NCBI RefSeq assembly: GCF_012927165.1
Contig: NZ_JABBGA010000001.1
Location: forward strand, 372,001-436,000
Source of the DNA: Zoogloea dura
Lineage (GTDB): Bacteria; Pseudomonadota; Gammaproteobacteria; Burkholderiales; Rhodocyclaceae
DNA: 64,000 bases
Direction: 5' to 3'
The stretch's first letter is position 1. The number at the start of each line of letters is the position of its first letter. The translations under genes and the position numbers were made by a program. Shown in pieces: positions 8,260 through 18,004 of the stretch. The notes under the pieces were generated by a model, which saw only the letters and a list, made by a program, of their open reading frames with translations, made no database searches and was not told the origin of the DNA.

Positions 8260-8964
8260 ATGATCGACCTCTATTACTGGACCACGCCCAACGGCCACAA
8301 GATCACCCTCTTCCTCGAAGAGAGCGGCCTGCCCTACCGCATCCTGCCGATCAACATCGGCAAGGGCGAGCAGTTCCAGCCCGATTTCCTGCGCATTGCC
8401 CCGAACAACCGCATCCCGGCCATCGTGGACACCGAACCGGCAGACGGTGGCGCGCCCATTCCCCTTTTCGAGTCTGGCGCGATCCTGCTCTACCTGGCCG
8501 AAAAGAGCGGCCGCTTCCTGTCCGCTGACCCGCGAGTGCGCCTGGACACCCTGCAGTGGCTGTTCTGGCAGATGGGCGGACTCGGCCCGATGGCCGGCCA
8601 GAATCATCACTTCGGTGTCTATGCGCCCGAGCCCATCCCCTACGCCATCGACCGCTACGTCAAGGAGACAGGGCGCCTCTACGCGGTACTCGACAAGCGG
8701 CTGGCGGATCGCCCTTTCATCGCCGGCGACGACTACTCCATCGCCGACATGGCCTGCTACCCGTGGATCGTGCCCTACGAGCGCCAGCGCCAGAGCCTGG
8801 CCGACTTCCCCCATCTGGCGCGCTGGTTCGAAGCCATCCGCCAGCGACCGGCCACCGTGCGTGCCTACGCCCTGGCGGAACAGATCAACAAACCGGCCCC
8901 CCTCGACGAGGCCGCCAAGCAGGTTCTTTTTGGCCAGGATGCAAAAACCGTAAACAAAGGATGA
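8260..8964 (+). CDS. glutathione S-transferase family protein (YfcG/YghU-like disulfide oxidoreductase)
   Basis: Predicted 234 residues with an N-terminal thioredoxin-like domain (to ~85) and a C-terminal helical domain. The TTPNGHKI segment at residues 8-15 is typical of the nu-class/YfcG group, which lacks the usual catalytic Cys/Ser/Tyr start and reduces disulfides using bound glutathione. ESGAIL in the glutathione-binding region and SIADMACYPWI in the C-terminal domain are conserved. Start 8260 is preferred over 8224, which lies in non-conserved sequence. Confidence 0.9.
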   Translation: MIDLYYWTTPNGHKITLFLEESGLPYRILPINIGKGEQFQPDFLRIAPNNRIPAIVDTEPADGGAPIPLFESGAILLYLAEKSGRFLSADPRVRLDTLQWLFWQMGGLGPMAGQNHHFGVYAPEPIPYAIDRYVKETGRLYAVLDKRLADRPFIAGDDYSIADMACYPWIVPYERQRQSLADFPHLARWFEAIRQRPATVRAYALAEQINKPAPLDEAAKQVLFGQDAKTVNKG

Positions 8965-9079
8965 TCTTAGCTCGGCACGTGCGGGTCGCTTCCGGTAAAA
9001 TCCCGTGGTCTCTGAAGCCGTTTCTTACACCGGGCCCAAGACCGCTTCACCTTCCAACCGGCCCGCGCATCCCGTTTCC

Positions 9080-10894
9080 ATGACAGAACCCATCGAACGA
9101 TTCGACCAGCTCGACCTCCAGGCTCCCATCCTCGAGGCCCTGGCCGAGATCGGTTACGAAACCCCGTCGCCCATCCAGGCGGCGTGCATCCCCCACCTCC
9201 TGGCCGGGCACGACATCCTCGGCGAAGCCCAGACCGGCACCGGCAAGACCGCCGCCTTCGCCCTGCCCGCCCTCGACCGGGTGGACATCAACAAGCGCAA
9301 TCCCCAGGTGCTGGTCCTCGCGCCGACCCGCGAGCTCGCCATCCAGGTGGCCGAGGCCTTCCAGCGCTACGCCAGCAAGATGCCCGGCTTCCATGTGCTG
9401 CCGATCTACGGCGGCCAGAGCATGGTGGTGCAGCTGCGTCAGCTGCAGCGCGGCGCCCACGTGGTGGTCGGCACCCCCGGCCGGGTCATGGACCACATCG
9501 AGCGCAAGAGCCTCAACCTCGATGGCCTGACCACCCTGGTACTCGACGAAGCCGACGAAATGCTGCGCATGGGCTTCATCGACGACGTGGAGTGGATCCT
9601 TGAGCACCTCCCCGCCGAGCGCCAGACCGCCCTCTTCTCGGCCACCATGCCGGACGCGATCCGGCGGGTTGCCCATCGCTACCTGCGTGATCCCAAGGAA
9701 GTGAAGATCAAGGCCGCCACGGCCACGGTCTCCACCATCCGCCAGCGTTTCCTGCAGATCGCCGGCCCGCACAAGCTCGACGCCCTCACCCGCATTCTCG
9801 AGGTCGAGGACGAGTTCGACGCCGCCATCGTCTTCGTGCGCACCAAGACGGCCACCGTCGAGCTCGCCGAGAAGCTCGAAGCGCGCGGCTATGCGGCCGC
9901 CTGCCTGAACGGCGACATGACCCAGCAGCTCCGCGAACGGGTCATCGAACAGCTCAAGAACAAGGCCCTCGACATCGTCGTCGCCACCGACGTGGCTGCC
10001 CGCGGCATCGACGTGCCGCGCATCAGCCACGTCATCAACTACGACATCCCCTACGACACCGAGGCCTATGTGCACCGCATCGGCCGCACCGGCCGTGCCG
10101 GCCGCGCCGGCAACGCGATCCTCTTCGTCGCCCCGCGTGAGAACCACCTGCTGCGCCAGATCGAGCGTGCCACCCGGCAGCCCATCGAAGCACTCAAGCT
10201 GCCCAGCCGCGAGGCTGTGGCCGACAAGCGGGTCGCAGCCTTCCGCCAGCAGGTCGCCGACGTGCTCGAATCCGAAGACCTGAGCTTCTTTCTCGACGTG
10301 GTCGCCGGCATGGAAGAGAAGCACGATGTCGACATCCGCGAAGTGGCCGCAGCGCTGGCCTTCCTGGCCCAGAAGGATCGCCCGCTGCAGATGCCCGAAA
10401 CCGGGCGTCCCGACATCGCCCAGCTCGCCGCCGGCAAGCCGGACCGTCCCGTCCGGGACACCCGCGAGCCGCGCGAGAACCGCGAAGAGATCCTCGAGCG
10501 CCGCCGTGACTACGCGGAAGGCCGGCTGACCCGCTATCGCATCGACGTGGGCCGCGAGCACATGGCCTCGCCCAAGGACATCGTCGGCGCGATCGCCAAC
10601 GAAGCCGGCATCGAAAGCCGCTTCATCGGCCAGATCAACCTGTTCGAAGACTACAGCACGGTAGAGCTCCCGCCCGACCTGCCCAACGAGGTTTTGCAGA
10701 TCCTGCGCAAGGCCCGGGTTCGCCAGCAGCAGCTCAACATCCGCCTCGCCAGCCCTGAGGAAGCCGCCCGCGAGCGTGGCCGCCCCGGCGGTCCTGGTGG
10801 TCCTGGCCGAGGTGCGCCGGCCGGCAAGAAGCCTTTCCGCAAGGATGGCTTCGCCGGCAACAAGGACTTCAAGCCCCGCAAGCCAAAGCCCTGA
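9080..10894 (+). CDS. deaD: DEAD-box ATP-dependent RNA helicase
   Basis: Predicted 604 residues. It remodels structured RNA during ribosome assembly, mRNA decay and cold adaptation. The helicase core is complete: Q-motif (FDQLDLQAPILEAL), Walker A AQTGTGKT at 50-57, PTRELA 82-87, DEAD at 156-159, SAT near 189, and the RecA2 motif HRIGRTGRAGR. After the core come a linker, a DbpA-like RNA-binding domain (~residues 480-560) and a Gly/Arg/Lys-rich tail, the CsdA/DeaD arrangement. MTEPIERF at 9080 is the likely start; an upstream in-frame ATG at 9005 adds a non-conserved tail. It is convergent with an HD-GYP gene. Confidence 0.95.
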   Translation: MTEPIERFDQLDLQAPILEALAEIGYETPSPIQAACIPHLLAGHDILGEAQTGTGKTAAFALPALDRVDINKRNPQVLVLAPTRELAIQVAEAFQRYASKMPGFHVLPIYGGQSMVVQLRQLQRGAHVVVGTPGRVMDHIERKSLNLDGLTTLVLDEADEMLRMGFIDDVEWILEHLPAERQTALFSATMPDAIRRVAHRYLRDPKEVKIKAATATVSTIRQRFLQIAGPHKLDALTRILEVEDEFDAAIVFVRTKTATVELAEKLEARGYAAACLNGDMTQQLRERVIEQLKNKALDIVVATDVAARGIDVPRISHVINYDIPYDTEAYVHRIGRTGRAGRAGNAILFVAPRENHLLRQIERATRQPIEALKLPSREAVADKRVAAFRQQVADVLESEDLSFFLDVVAGMEEKHDVDIREVAAALAFLAQKDRPLQMPETGRPDIAQLAAGKPDRPVRDTREPRENREEILERRRDYAEGRLTRYRIDVGREHMASPKDIVGAIANEAGIESRFIGQINLFEDYSTVELPPDLPNEVLQILRKARVRQQQLNIRLASPEEAARERGRPGGPGGPGRGAPAGKKPFRKDGFAGNKDFKPRKPKP

Positions 10895-10936
10895 GCAACC
10901 GCCACGGGGGGGGCTCCCGCAGCCCCCGGCCCGCGC

Positions 10937-12373
10937 TCACACCATCTCCAGGGAATCGACGATCCGCTTCAGGGCATCGAAGCAGCGGGCGTCGATCGCC
11001 TTGCCGACTTCCGCCGCCATGATCTCCAGCGTCTTCGGGATCGGCACCGCGCCGCGGTAGGGGCGCTCGGCGGTGATCGCATCAAAGATGTCGGCGGTCG
11101 TGATGATCCGCGTCTCGAGCGAGATCCCGTCCCCGCTCAAGCCCCGCGGATAACCCTTGCCATCCAGGCGCTCGTGATGCGCCCCGGAAACGACAGCCAG
11201 CTCCTCGAACGCCCTGATGCGCGACAGGATGGCCTCGGTATAGCGGGCATGCCGCTGCACCGCCGCCCATTCGTCCGCGTCCAGCTTGCCCGGCTTGTCC
11301 AGGATTGCATTGCTGACCCCCAGCTTGCCCATGTCGTGCAGCAGGGCTCCGCGCCTCAGCCAGCGCCGGCGTGCCGGCGGCATCCCGAGTTCCTCGGCAA
11401 TCCGGTCGGTGTACAAGGCCACCCGTGCGCTGTGGCCCGCGGTGTAGGGGCTCTTCGAGTCCACAACCTGACCGAAGGCCGCCGCGATCTCATCCAGATA
11501 GTCCTCATCCAGGGGCATCACGTAGCGTCCGGGCTCCAGCGCAAACACGGCCCGGTCGAGCCGTGTATCGGCCAGCCGCTCCCAGAACTCCGGCTGCGCC
11601 GCGCACTGCCGGAAAGCCGCCACGACAGCCGGATCAAACCAGCTGCCGCAGCGGTCCTCAATCTCCCAGCAGGCCGCATCCATCCCGTCGGAAACATTGA
11701 ACACATCCACCACTTGGGCCAGCAGGGCGATCCGCGCATAAACGGGGATCTGCTCGCCGCGCAGATGGCCGGGACGACCGCTGCCGTCCCAATGCTCGTC
11801 GAGGGCGTGGATGCCCATCGCCACGGATTCGCTGAAGCGCAACTGGCGGGCAATGTCGGCGCCGCGGGTACAGCGGGTCTCGATCAGCGCCTGGGCGATC
11901 TCGTCGCCGTTCTGGAAGATGTTGGCGATCGCCTTGAAACGCTCGGTCAGCCCGGCCCCCAGCCCGGTATGGCCAATCACGAACTTGAGCACCTTGGGCA
12001 GGCGCCCATTGACGGTCTTGAAGTCCCGCTTGAAGCTCAGGTCGTCGGTCATGTACAGCTCGCAGATACGCGCTGCGTTGCTGCTGCAGCCCAGGTCCTT
12101 GAGCAGGAGCGTGTAGTACAGCTCCCACAGGGCCTCATCGGAAAGACCCATGGTTCTGCCCACATGCATGCCGATCCAGCAACAACGCACGCAATGACCT
12201 TCGGGCTGCCCCTCGGTGATATCGAGGGCGTGGCTCAGAGCCCCGATCAGTTCGGATAGTGTCAAACCTGCCAGTGGCATGCCCAGCTCCAGGGTGTTCA
12301 GGGCTTCCAGCTGGAAACCCCGCGATGGATTTTCCCGGGTAACGACCATCCCTGCCGTGACTGAAGTCCCCAT
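10937..12373 (-). CDS. HD-GYP domain cyclic-di-GMP phosphodiesterase
   Basis: Predicted 478 residues. The N-terminal half carries an HD-related region. The C-terminal half (~280-478) is a complete HD-GYP domain with HSARVALYTDRIAEEL, HDMGKLG and the signature HHERLDGKGYP, so c-di-GMP hydrolysis is expected. No transmembrane segment or receiver domain is apparent, so the sensor input is unclear; the N-terminal domain may be a degenerate HD domain. The start is uncertain: ATGs at 12373 and 12349 are both possible, neither with a strong ribosome binding site. It is divergent from the DUF47-pit pair. Confidence 0.9.
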   Translation of the reverse strand: MGTSVTAGMVVTRENPSRGFQLEALNTLELGMPLAGLTLSELIGALSHALDITEGQPEGHCVRCCWIGMHVGRTMGLSDEALWELYYTLLLKDLGCSSNAARICELYMTDDLSFKRDFKTVNGRLPKVLKFVIGHTGLGAGLTERFKAIANIFQNGDEIAQALIETRCTRGADIARQLRFSESVAMGIHALDEHWDGSGRPGHLRGEQIPVYARIALLAQVVDVFNVSDGMDAACWEIEDRCGSWFDPAVVAAFRQCAAQPEFWERLADTRLDRAVFALEPGRYVMPLDEDYLDEIAAAFGQVVDSKSPYTAGHSARVALYTDRIAEELGMPPARRRWLRRGALLHDMGKLGVSNAILDKPGKLDADEWAAVQRHARYTEAILSRIRAFEELAVVSGAHHERLDGKGYPRGLSGDGISLETRIITTADIFDAITAERPYRGAVPIPKTLEIMAAEVGKAIDARCFDALKRIVDSLEMV

Positions 12374-12478
12374 CGGTCGTTGTAATCGCCCTACAGTCTG
12401 CCTCGCCGAACAGGTGAATCCATGAACGCTCTGTTAAAATTCCCATTACAGTCATTTTTTCGAAACAATTTCATACTC

Positions 12479-13105
12479 ATGTTCGGACGCCTGCTGCCCC
12501 AAGAGGGCCGTTTTTTTGAACTCTTCAACTCCCATGCGGAGCAAATCGTCCTCGGAGGCCAGGCCCTCGTCGCCCTGATGGAGGATCTTGCCAGTGCAGA
12601 AAAGCACATCGGCGCCATCGAAGGCATCGAGCAGGCGGCCGACAAGATCACCCACGAAACCATCGCCCAGCTGCACAAGAGCTTCATCACGCCCCTCGAC
12701 CGGGACGAGATCCACAGCCTCATCAACGCCATGGACGACATCCTGGACACCGTCCAGGACGTGGCGGAATGCACCACCCTCTATCACATCCAGCGCATCA
12801 CCCCCGAAGCGCTCCAGCTGGCCAACGTCAGCCTGTCCTGCTGCACCCGGGTCAAGATCGTCGTCGGCCTGATCTCCAACATGGACAACGCCAGCGCCAT
12901 CCTGCAGACCTGCCAGGAGATCGATCGCCTAGAAACCGACGCCGACCGCATCATGCGCGGCGCCATGTCGCGCCTCTTCCGCGACGAGCGCGATGCCCTG
13001 CAGGTCATGAAGCTCAAGGCCATCTACGAGCAGCTGGAATCCATCACCGACCGTTGCGAGGACGTCGCCAAGATCGTCGAAGGCATCGTGCTGGAAAACG
13101 CCTGA
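12479..13105 (+). CDS. DUF47 (PhoU-like) protein, Pit accessory
   Basis: Predicted 208-residue all-helical PhoU-like protein of the DUF47 family. Such proteins accompany and regulate low-affinity Pit phosphate transporters. The MFGRLLPQEGRFFELFN start is typical, so ATG 12479 is chosen; ATG 12422 would add 19 non-conserved residues. Internal signatures include HETIAQLHKSFITPLDR and repeated Asp/Glu motifs (DRLETDAD and LESITDRCEDVA) that in PhoU-like proteins bind metal clusters. It lies 8 bases upstream of pit. Confidence 0.92.
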   Translation: MFGRLLPQEGRFFELFNSHAEQIVLGGQALVALMEDLASAEKHIGAIEGIEQAADKITHETIAQLHKSFITPLDRDEIHSLINAMDDILDTVQDVAECTTLYHIQRITPEALQLANVSLSCCTRVKIVVGLISNMDNASAILQTCQEIDRLETDADRIMRGAMSRLFRDERDALQVMKLKAIYEQLESITDRCEDVAKIVEGIVLENA

Positions 13106-13113
13106 GCACTGCC

Positions 13114-14121
13114 ATGGAACCCGTACAGATCGGATTCTGGGTCATCGCCGGGCTGGTCGTCATCGCCCTGCTTTTCGACTTCATGAATGGCTTTCACGAC
13201 GCGGCGAATGCCATCGCCACCGTCGTCTCCACCGGCGTGCTCAAGCCGCACCAGGCTGTGGCCTGGGCCGCCTTCTTCAATTTCGTCGCTCTCTTCGTCT
13301 TCCAGCTGAAGGTGGCCAGCACCGTCGGCAAGGGCATCATCGACCCTGCAGTGGTGGACCACTACCTCATCTTCGGCGCCTTGCTTGGCGCCATTGCCTG
13401 GAACGTGGTCACCTGGTACTACGGCATCCCGTCCAGTTCGTCCCACGCCCTGATCGGCGGCATCGTCGGCGCAGCCATGGCCAAGGCCGGAACAGACCCG
13501 CTCATTGCCAGCGGCATCTGGAAGACCGTTTCCTTCATCATCATCTCGCCGCTGTTCGGCTACCTGCTCGGCTCACTGATCCTGGTGATAGTCGCCTGGG
13601 TCTGCCGCAACAAGACCCAGCGCAGGGTGGACAAATGGTTCCGCCGCCTGCAACTGGTCTCCGCAGCGCTTTACAGCCTGGGGCACGGAGGCAACGATGC
13701 ACAGAAGACGGTCGGCATCATCTGGATGCTCTTGCTGGCGGCCGGCGTCACCGCCACCAATGACCCCGTACCCATGTGGGTGGTGGTGACCTGCTACATG
13801 GCCATCGGCCTCGGCACCCTGTTCGGTGGCTGGCGCATCGTCAAGACCATGGGGCAGCGCATCACCAAGCTCAAGCCGGTCGGCGGTTTCTGTGCCGAAA
13901 CCGGCGGCGCCATCACCCTGTTCCTGGCCACCAGCCTCGGCATTCCGGTATCCACCACCCACACCATCACCGGCGCCATCGTCGGCGTTGGCTCGGTGCG
14001 CCGCACCGCGGCCGTGCGCTGGGGCGTGGCCGGCAACATCGTGTGGGCCTGGGTGCTCACCATCCCCTGCTCCGCCCTGGTGGCGGCAGGCGGCTACTGG
14101 CTCGGCCGCAGCATCATGTAA
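13114..14121 (+). CDS. pit: inorganic phosphate transporter, Pit family
   Basis: Predicted 335 residues, a polytopic inner-membrane symporter that moves metal-phosphate with protons. Two homologous halves carry the family signatures GFHDAANAIATVVST (residues ~20-35) and GGNDAQKTVGIIW (~190-203), with ~10 hydrophobic helices. It is co-directional with the DUF47 gene (8-base gap), the usual pit operon. Start 13114 fits the N-terminus and position; an in-frame extension to 12769 overlaps the upstream gene and is rejected. Confidence 0.95.
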   Translation: MEPVQIGFWVIAGLVVIALLFDFMNGFHDAANAIATVVSTGVLKPHQAVAWAAFFNFVALFVFQLKVASTVGKGIIDPAVVDHYLIFGALLGAIAWNVVTWYYGIPSSSSHALIGGIVGAAMAKAGTDPLIASGIWKTVSFIIISPLFGYLLGSLILVIVAWVCRNKTQRRVDKWFRRLQLVSAALYSLGHGGNDAQKTVGIIWMLLLAAGVTATNDPVPMWVVVTCYMAIGLGTLFGGWRIVKTMGQRITKLKPVGGFCAETGGAITLFLATSLGIPVSTTHTITGAIVGVGSVRRTAAVRWGVAGNIVWAWVLTIPCSALVAAGGYWLGRSIM

Positions 14122-14196
14122 GCCTCCCGGGTGCTTGACGGGGACGGGCCAAGGCCCGATCCTCGCGGCACCCTGGATTTCACGACGCTTCCCGCA

Positions 14197-14436
14197 ATGG
14201 CCACACCCACCCTCAAGCAGCAGAAAACCTTCGCCCTCGTACGCATCATCGGTGGCTTCGCCGCCGCCTGCGTGCTCGGCTATTCCTTCGTCGCCAACGT
14301 GGCGGCCGGGCAGCCTGCCGAAGGCGCGGTGCTCGGCACCGGCATCATGGCCCTGCTCGGGCTAGGCTACGCAGCCTTCTACACCCGCAGCCTGAGCCGC
14401 ATCGCCGAACAGGAAAAGTCGGCGGGCAAGTCTTGA
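14197..14436 (+). CDS. small membrane protein
   Basis: Predicted 79-residue protein with two hydrophobic stretches (~residues 12-33 and 44-63) and charged ends, so probably two transmembrane helices. The start at 14197 (MATPTLKQQK) is preferred over 14131, which is in non-conserved sequence. Its stop overlaps the start of the next gene (the bases TTGA), so the two are probably translationally coupled. Function unknown. Confidence 0.7.
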   Translation: MATPTLKQQKTFALVRIIGGFAAACVLGYSFVANVAAGQPAEGAVLGTGIMALLGLGYAAFYTRSLSRIAEQEKSAGKS

Positions 14437-15728
14437 GGCTGCTGCGCACTGGCGCCTGCCTCCTGGTGCCGCTGCTGCTTGGCGCCTGCGCCAGCAGCGG
14501 CCCGGTGGAGTCCCGACCCTCGCCGGTATTGCCCCCGGCGCCCGGCGCGACGGGTCAGGCGGCCCGCCCGATCATGCCGCCGGCCGTCCCGTCCGACACG
14601 CCGCGCGCCCTGCCGCCCGCCACCAGCGCGCCTCAGGCGCCGCCGCCCATGCAGCCGGCCCCCGCCGCGCCCCGGCCCGCAGCGCCGGCCTACCCCGACG
14701 AGCGGGAGGGCCGCGCCCTGGTGTCGAGCTTCCTGCCCCCTGCGGTGAAGGACAGGGACGGCTGGGCGGCCGACATCTTCTCGGCCTTCGCCGCCCTGCG
14801 CATCGCCCCCACGCCGGACAACATCTGCGCCGCGGTGGCGGTGATCGAACAGGAATCCACCTTTCAGGCCGACCCGCAAGTCCCCGGCCTGGGCCGCATC
14901 GTGCGCAAGGAGATCGACACCCGGCGCGAGCGCCTGCACCTGCCCAAGCTGCTTGTGGACGCGGCCCTGCTCAAGGGCTCGCCGGACGGCCGCAGCTACA
15001 GCACACGCATCGACGCCCTGCGCACCGAGAAGGAGATGAACCGCCTCTTCGAGGACATGATCTCGGAGTTCCCCCACGGCAGGGACCTGCTCGGCGGCTA
15101 CAACCCGGTGCGCACCGGCGGGCCTATGCAGGTCAGCGTGGCCTTTGCCGAAGACCACGTGAAGGAAAAAGGCTACCCCTATCCGCGCCAGGGCAGCATT
15201 CGCGACGAAGTATTCTCCCGCCGCGGCGGCCTGTACTTCGGCATTGCCATCCTGCTCGACTATCCTGCCCCCTACACCCAGCCGCTGTACCGCTTTGCCG
15301 ACTTCAATGCCGGGCGCTACAGCAGCCGCAACGCGGCCTTCCAGCAAGCCGTGGCGCGCCTGGGCGGCCAGGCCCTGGCGCTCGACGGCGACCTGCTGCG
15401 CTACACCAACGGCAATCCGTCCGCCGAACCCAGCGCCACCCTGCAGGCCCTCGAGAGGCTGGGCCCGCGGCTCGGCTTCACGCGGGCGGAGATGCTCCGC
15501 GACCTGCGCCTGGAGAAGGTCTCGCGCTTCGCCCAGACCCCGCTGTACGGCCGCGTCTTCGCCCTCGCCGACGGTGATGCAGGCGCCCGCCTGCCGCGGG
15601 AGACCCTGCCGCGCATCGACCTCAAGAGCCCCAAGATCCAGCGCAAGCTCACCACCGCCTGGTTTGCCGAACGCGTCGACGCGCGGCATCGCACCTGCCT
15701 GGGACGCAACCGGGCGGCCACCCCCTGA
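14433..15728 (+). CDS. DUF1615 family lipoprotein
   Basis: Predicted 431-residue lipoprotein. The signal peptide ends at a lipobox LLGAC with Cys19, followed by a long Pro/Ala-rich linker (~residues 22-85). The globular domain then shows a lytic-transglycosylase-like segment near residue 145 (IEQESTFQADPQVPGL) and an FADFNAGRYSSRNAAFQ segment, typical of DUF1615. Members are thought to act on the cell envelope; a muramidase-like role is inference. The start is a TTG at 14433 overlapping the previous stop; no better ATG is near. Confidence 0.85.
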   Translation: MRLLRTGACLLVPLLLGACASSGPVESRPSPVLPPAPGATGQAARPIMPPAVPSDTPRALPPATSAPQAPPPMQPAPAAPRPAAPAYPDEREGRALVSSFLPPAVKDRDGWAADIFSAFAALRIAPTPDNICAAVAVIEQESTFQADPQVPGLGRIVRKEIDTRRERLHLPKLLVDAALLKGSPDGRSYSTRIDALRTEKEMNRLFEDMISEFPHGRDLLGGYNPVRTGGPMQVSVAFAEDHVKEKGYPYPRQGSIRDEVFSRRGGLYFGIAILLDYPAPYTQPLYRFADFNAGRYSSRNAAFQQAVARLGGQALALDGDLLRYTNGNPSAEPSATLQALERLGPRLGFTRAEMLRDLRLEKVSRFAQTPLYGRVFALADGDAGARLPRETLPRIDLKSPKIQRKLTTAWFAERVDARHRTCLGRNRAATP

Positions 15729-15863
15729 GGCCGGCAAGGCGCTCGCGTTTCCTTGATCCAGGCCAGATTTAGCGTGCATCCGGGGCATTACAATCCAGTA
15801 CAGGATATGCCGCCAAGGCATGGTTTAATTGCGCCAAAACAACGACCACGGGAGATCAAACGC

Positions 15864-17159
15864 ATGAACCCTCAGGAACAGTACGCAGCCAAGCGCATGA
15901 CCGCGGCGGAAGCCATCCGCCTTGTGCGGAACGGTGACACCATCGTCGTGCCCACCGCCGTAGCCGAGCCGCCGGCGCTGCTGACCGCCCTGTCCGAACA
16001 CCGTCGCGACTTCCGCGACGTGCAGGTGTCCCAGATCCTCGCCGTCCGCAAGTTCGGCTACCTGGACCCGACCACCGCCGAGCATGTGCGCCACACCGCC
16101 TATTTCTTCAGCGGCGCGACCCGCCCGGGTTTCCGCGAAGGCGTGGTGGACTTCACGCCCAGCTACTTCTCCGAGATGCCCCAGCTGATCGACCGCGGCC
16201 TGATGCCGGCCGACGTGGTGTTCACCCAGGTGTCGCCGATGGACCAGCACGGCTACTTCTCCCTGGGCATCGCCGCCGACTACACCATGGCCGCCATCCG
16301 CAAGGCCCGCGCAGTGGTCATCGAGGTCAACCCCAACGTCCCCTTCGCCTTCGGCAACTGCCACCTGCACATCTCCCAGGTCAGCGCCCTGGTCGAGAAC
16401 GACGAGCCGGTGCTGGAAGTGGGCCTGCCCACCATCGGCCCCGTGCAGGAAGCCATCGGCAAGTACGTGGCCGACCTGATCGATGACGGCTCCACCCTGC
16501 AGATCGGCTACGGCGGCATCCCCGACGCCGTGGTGATGCAGCTGACCCACAAGCACGATCTGGGCATCCACACCGAGATGATCGGCGACGGCATCCTGAC
16601 CCTGATCGAATCCGGCGCGGTCACCAACCGGCGCAAGAACTACCTGCCTGGCAAGATGGTGGCCACCTTCGCCCTGGGCTCGAAGAAGCTCTACAAGTGG
16701 ATCGACCGCAACCCGATGTTCGAGATGCACCCTGTCGATTTCACCAACGACCCCTACCTGGCCGGCCAGAACGACAACCTGGTGGCCATCAACGCCACCC
16801 TGGAGATCGACTTCCTCGGCCAGTGCGGTTCCGAGAGCCTCGGCCCGATCCCCTACTCCGGCACCGGCGGCCAGTCTGACTTCGTGCGCGCGGCCAACCG
16901 CTCCAACGGCGGCAAGGCCTTCATCGTGCTGCCCTCGACGGCCAAGGACGGCGCCATCTCGCGCATCGCCCCGACCCTCACCCCCGGCACCCACGTGTCC
17001 ACCAGCAAGAACGACATCAACTACGTGGTCACCGAATACGGTGTGGCCCAGCTGCGCGGCAAGACCGCCAAGCAACGCTGCCAGGCCCTGATCGGCATCG
17101 CCCACCCGGACTTCCGGGCCGAGCTGACCGAAGCCGCCAAGAAGATGCACCTGCTGTAA
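15864..17159 (+). CDS. acetyl-CoA hydrolase/transferase family protein
   Basis: Predicted 431 residues of the family that includes acetyl-CoA:succinate and 4-hydroxybutyrate CoA-transferases. Family features: a GDTIVVPTAVAEP N-terminal loop, the PHCMQ-like SPMDQHGYFSLG segment, ATLEIDFLGQCGSE (candidate catalytic Glu), the CoA-binding GTGGQSDFVRAA loop and VVTEYGVAQLRGKT near the C-terminus. The ATG at 15864 has GGGAG ~10 bases upstream. It probably transfers CoA between acetyl-CoA and a short-chain acid such as succinate; the exact substrate cannot be assigned. Confidence 0.88.
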   Translation: MNPQEQYAAKRMTAAEAIRLVRNGDTIVVPTAVAEPPALLTALSEHRRDFRDVQVSQILAVRKFGYLDPTTAEHVRHTAYFFSGATRPGFREGVVDFTPSYFSEMPQLIDRGLMPADVVFTQVSPMDQHGYFSLGIAADYTMAAIRKARAVVIEVNPNVPFAFGNCHLHISQVSALVENDEPVLEVGLPTIGPVQEAIGKYVADLIDDGSTLQIGYGGIPDAVVMQLTHKHDLGIHTEMIGDGILTLIESGAVTNRRKNYLPGKMVATFALGSKKLYKWIDRNPMFEMHPVDFTNDPYLAGQNDNLVAINATLEIDFLGQCGSESLGPIPYSGTGGQSDFVRAANRSNGGKAFIVLPSTAKDGAISRIAPTLTPGTHVSTSKNDINYVVTEYGVAQLRGKTAKQRCQALIGIAHPDFRAELTEAAKKMHLL

Positions 17160-17177
17160 GCCATTGCCTCCGGCAGC

Positions 17178-17214
17178 AATGACAAAGCCCCGGCATGTCC
17201 GGGGCTTTGTCATT
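17178..17214 (+). terminator. intrinsic terminator after CoA-transferase gene
   Basis: A perfect 16-bp stem (17178-17193 and 17199-17214) with a CATGT loop, GC-rich inside and AT-rich at its base (AATGACAAAG/CTTTGTCATT) and followed by TT, lies 18 bases after the CoA-transferase stop. The symmetrical base could let it work on both strands. Confidence 0.85.
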
Positions 17215-17280
17215 TTCGAGCCGGCACGTGCTCCCGTGGCATCGGCGGGCGGGCACTCTGTATGCGAAGCTGGGGTAGCT

Positions 17281-17893
17281 TACTGAAGGGCTTTCCGTTG
17301 TTTTGAGTTGAATTGGCCGGGATTTCGCCCCGGCGGGCGACTCACTTCTTTGCTTCGCCAAAGAAGTGAGCAAGAAAGGCGACCCGCCTCCCCGGTCATT
17401 CGCTACGCGAATGACTCCCCTGCGCTGCTCACGGCAGGCGGCCGGCGCGGAACTCGCCCTGCGGGCTCAAACAGCCGCGCCGGACTACCCCGCCTGCCGT
17501 TCCGCTGCTCGGCGGGTCGGAACGGGCTTTCAGCAAGCACCGAGCCTCTGCGGAAAATCCGGCGGATGCGAGACCTTGGGGTTTTGCTTTTGCGTTGATC
17601 ATCGTCCCCTGCTTCAGCAAACGCGCGGTGTTTGCGAAAAGCCCGTTCTGACCCGCCGAGCAGCGCAGCAGCGGGCGGGGCCTTCCGGCGCGGCTGTCTG
17701 AGGAGGCGCAGCCGACGAGTTCCGCGCCGGCCGCCCGATGCGAGCAGCGCAGGGGAGTCGTCCGCAACGCGGACGACCGGGGAAGCCGGGTCGCCTTTCT
17801 TTCCCCCTTTCTTTGGCGACGCAAAGAAAGGGGTCGCCCGCCGGGGCGAATTCCCGGCCAATTCAACGTCAAACAACGGAAAGCCAACCAGTA
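17281..17893. repeat. ~0.6 kb palindromic intergenic repeat, copy 1
   Basis: The two ends are inverted repeats: GGCTTTCCGTTGTTT at 17289-17303 and its complement at 17871-17885, with near-complementary ACTG/CAGT flanks. Arms of ~200 bases are largely complementary (for example GAATTGGCCGGG and the CCCCGGCGGGCGAC block), and several sub-hairpins occur inside. A second copy lies at 39255-39849. The unique centre of copy 1 (around 17525-17645) matches the reverse complement of the centre of copy 2. No transposase or credible gene is inside; the open frames are repeat translations. Together with flanks it fills the 845-base gap before rlmJ. Confidence 0.9.
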
Positions 17894-18004
17894 AAGGCGC
17901 AGACGCAGTGTAGTGACCACCAACACGCCCTGGGCAACACCCTCTTCAGCCGCTCTCGGGCGTCGATCAATCCCCTGCTGGCGGCGTCCGCCGCCCTCGC
18001 GCGT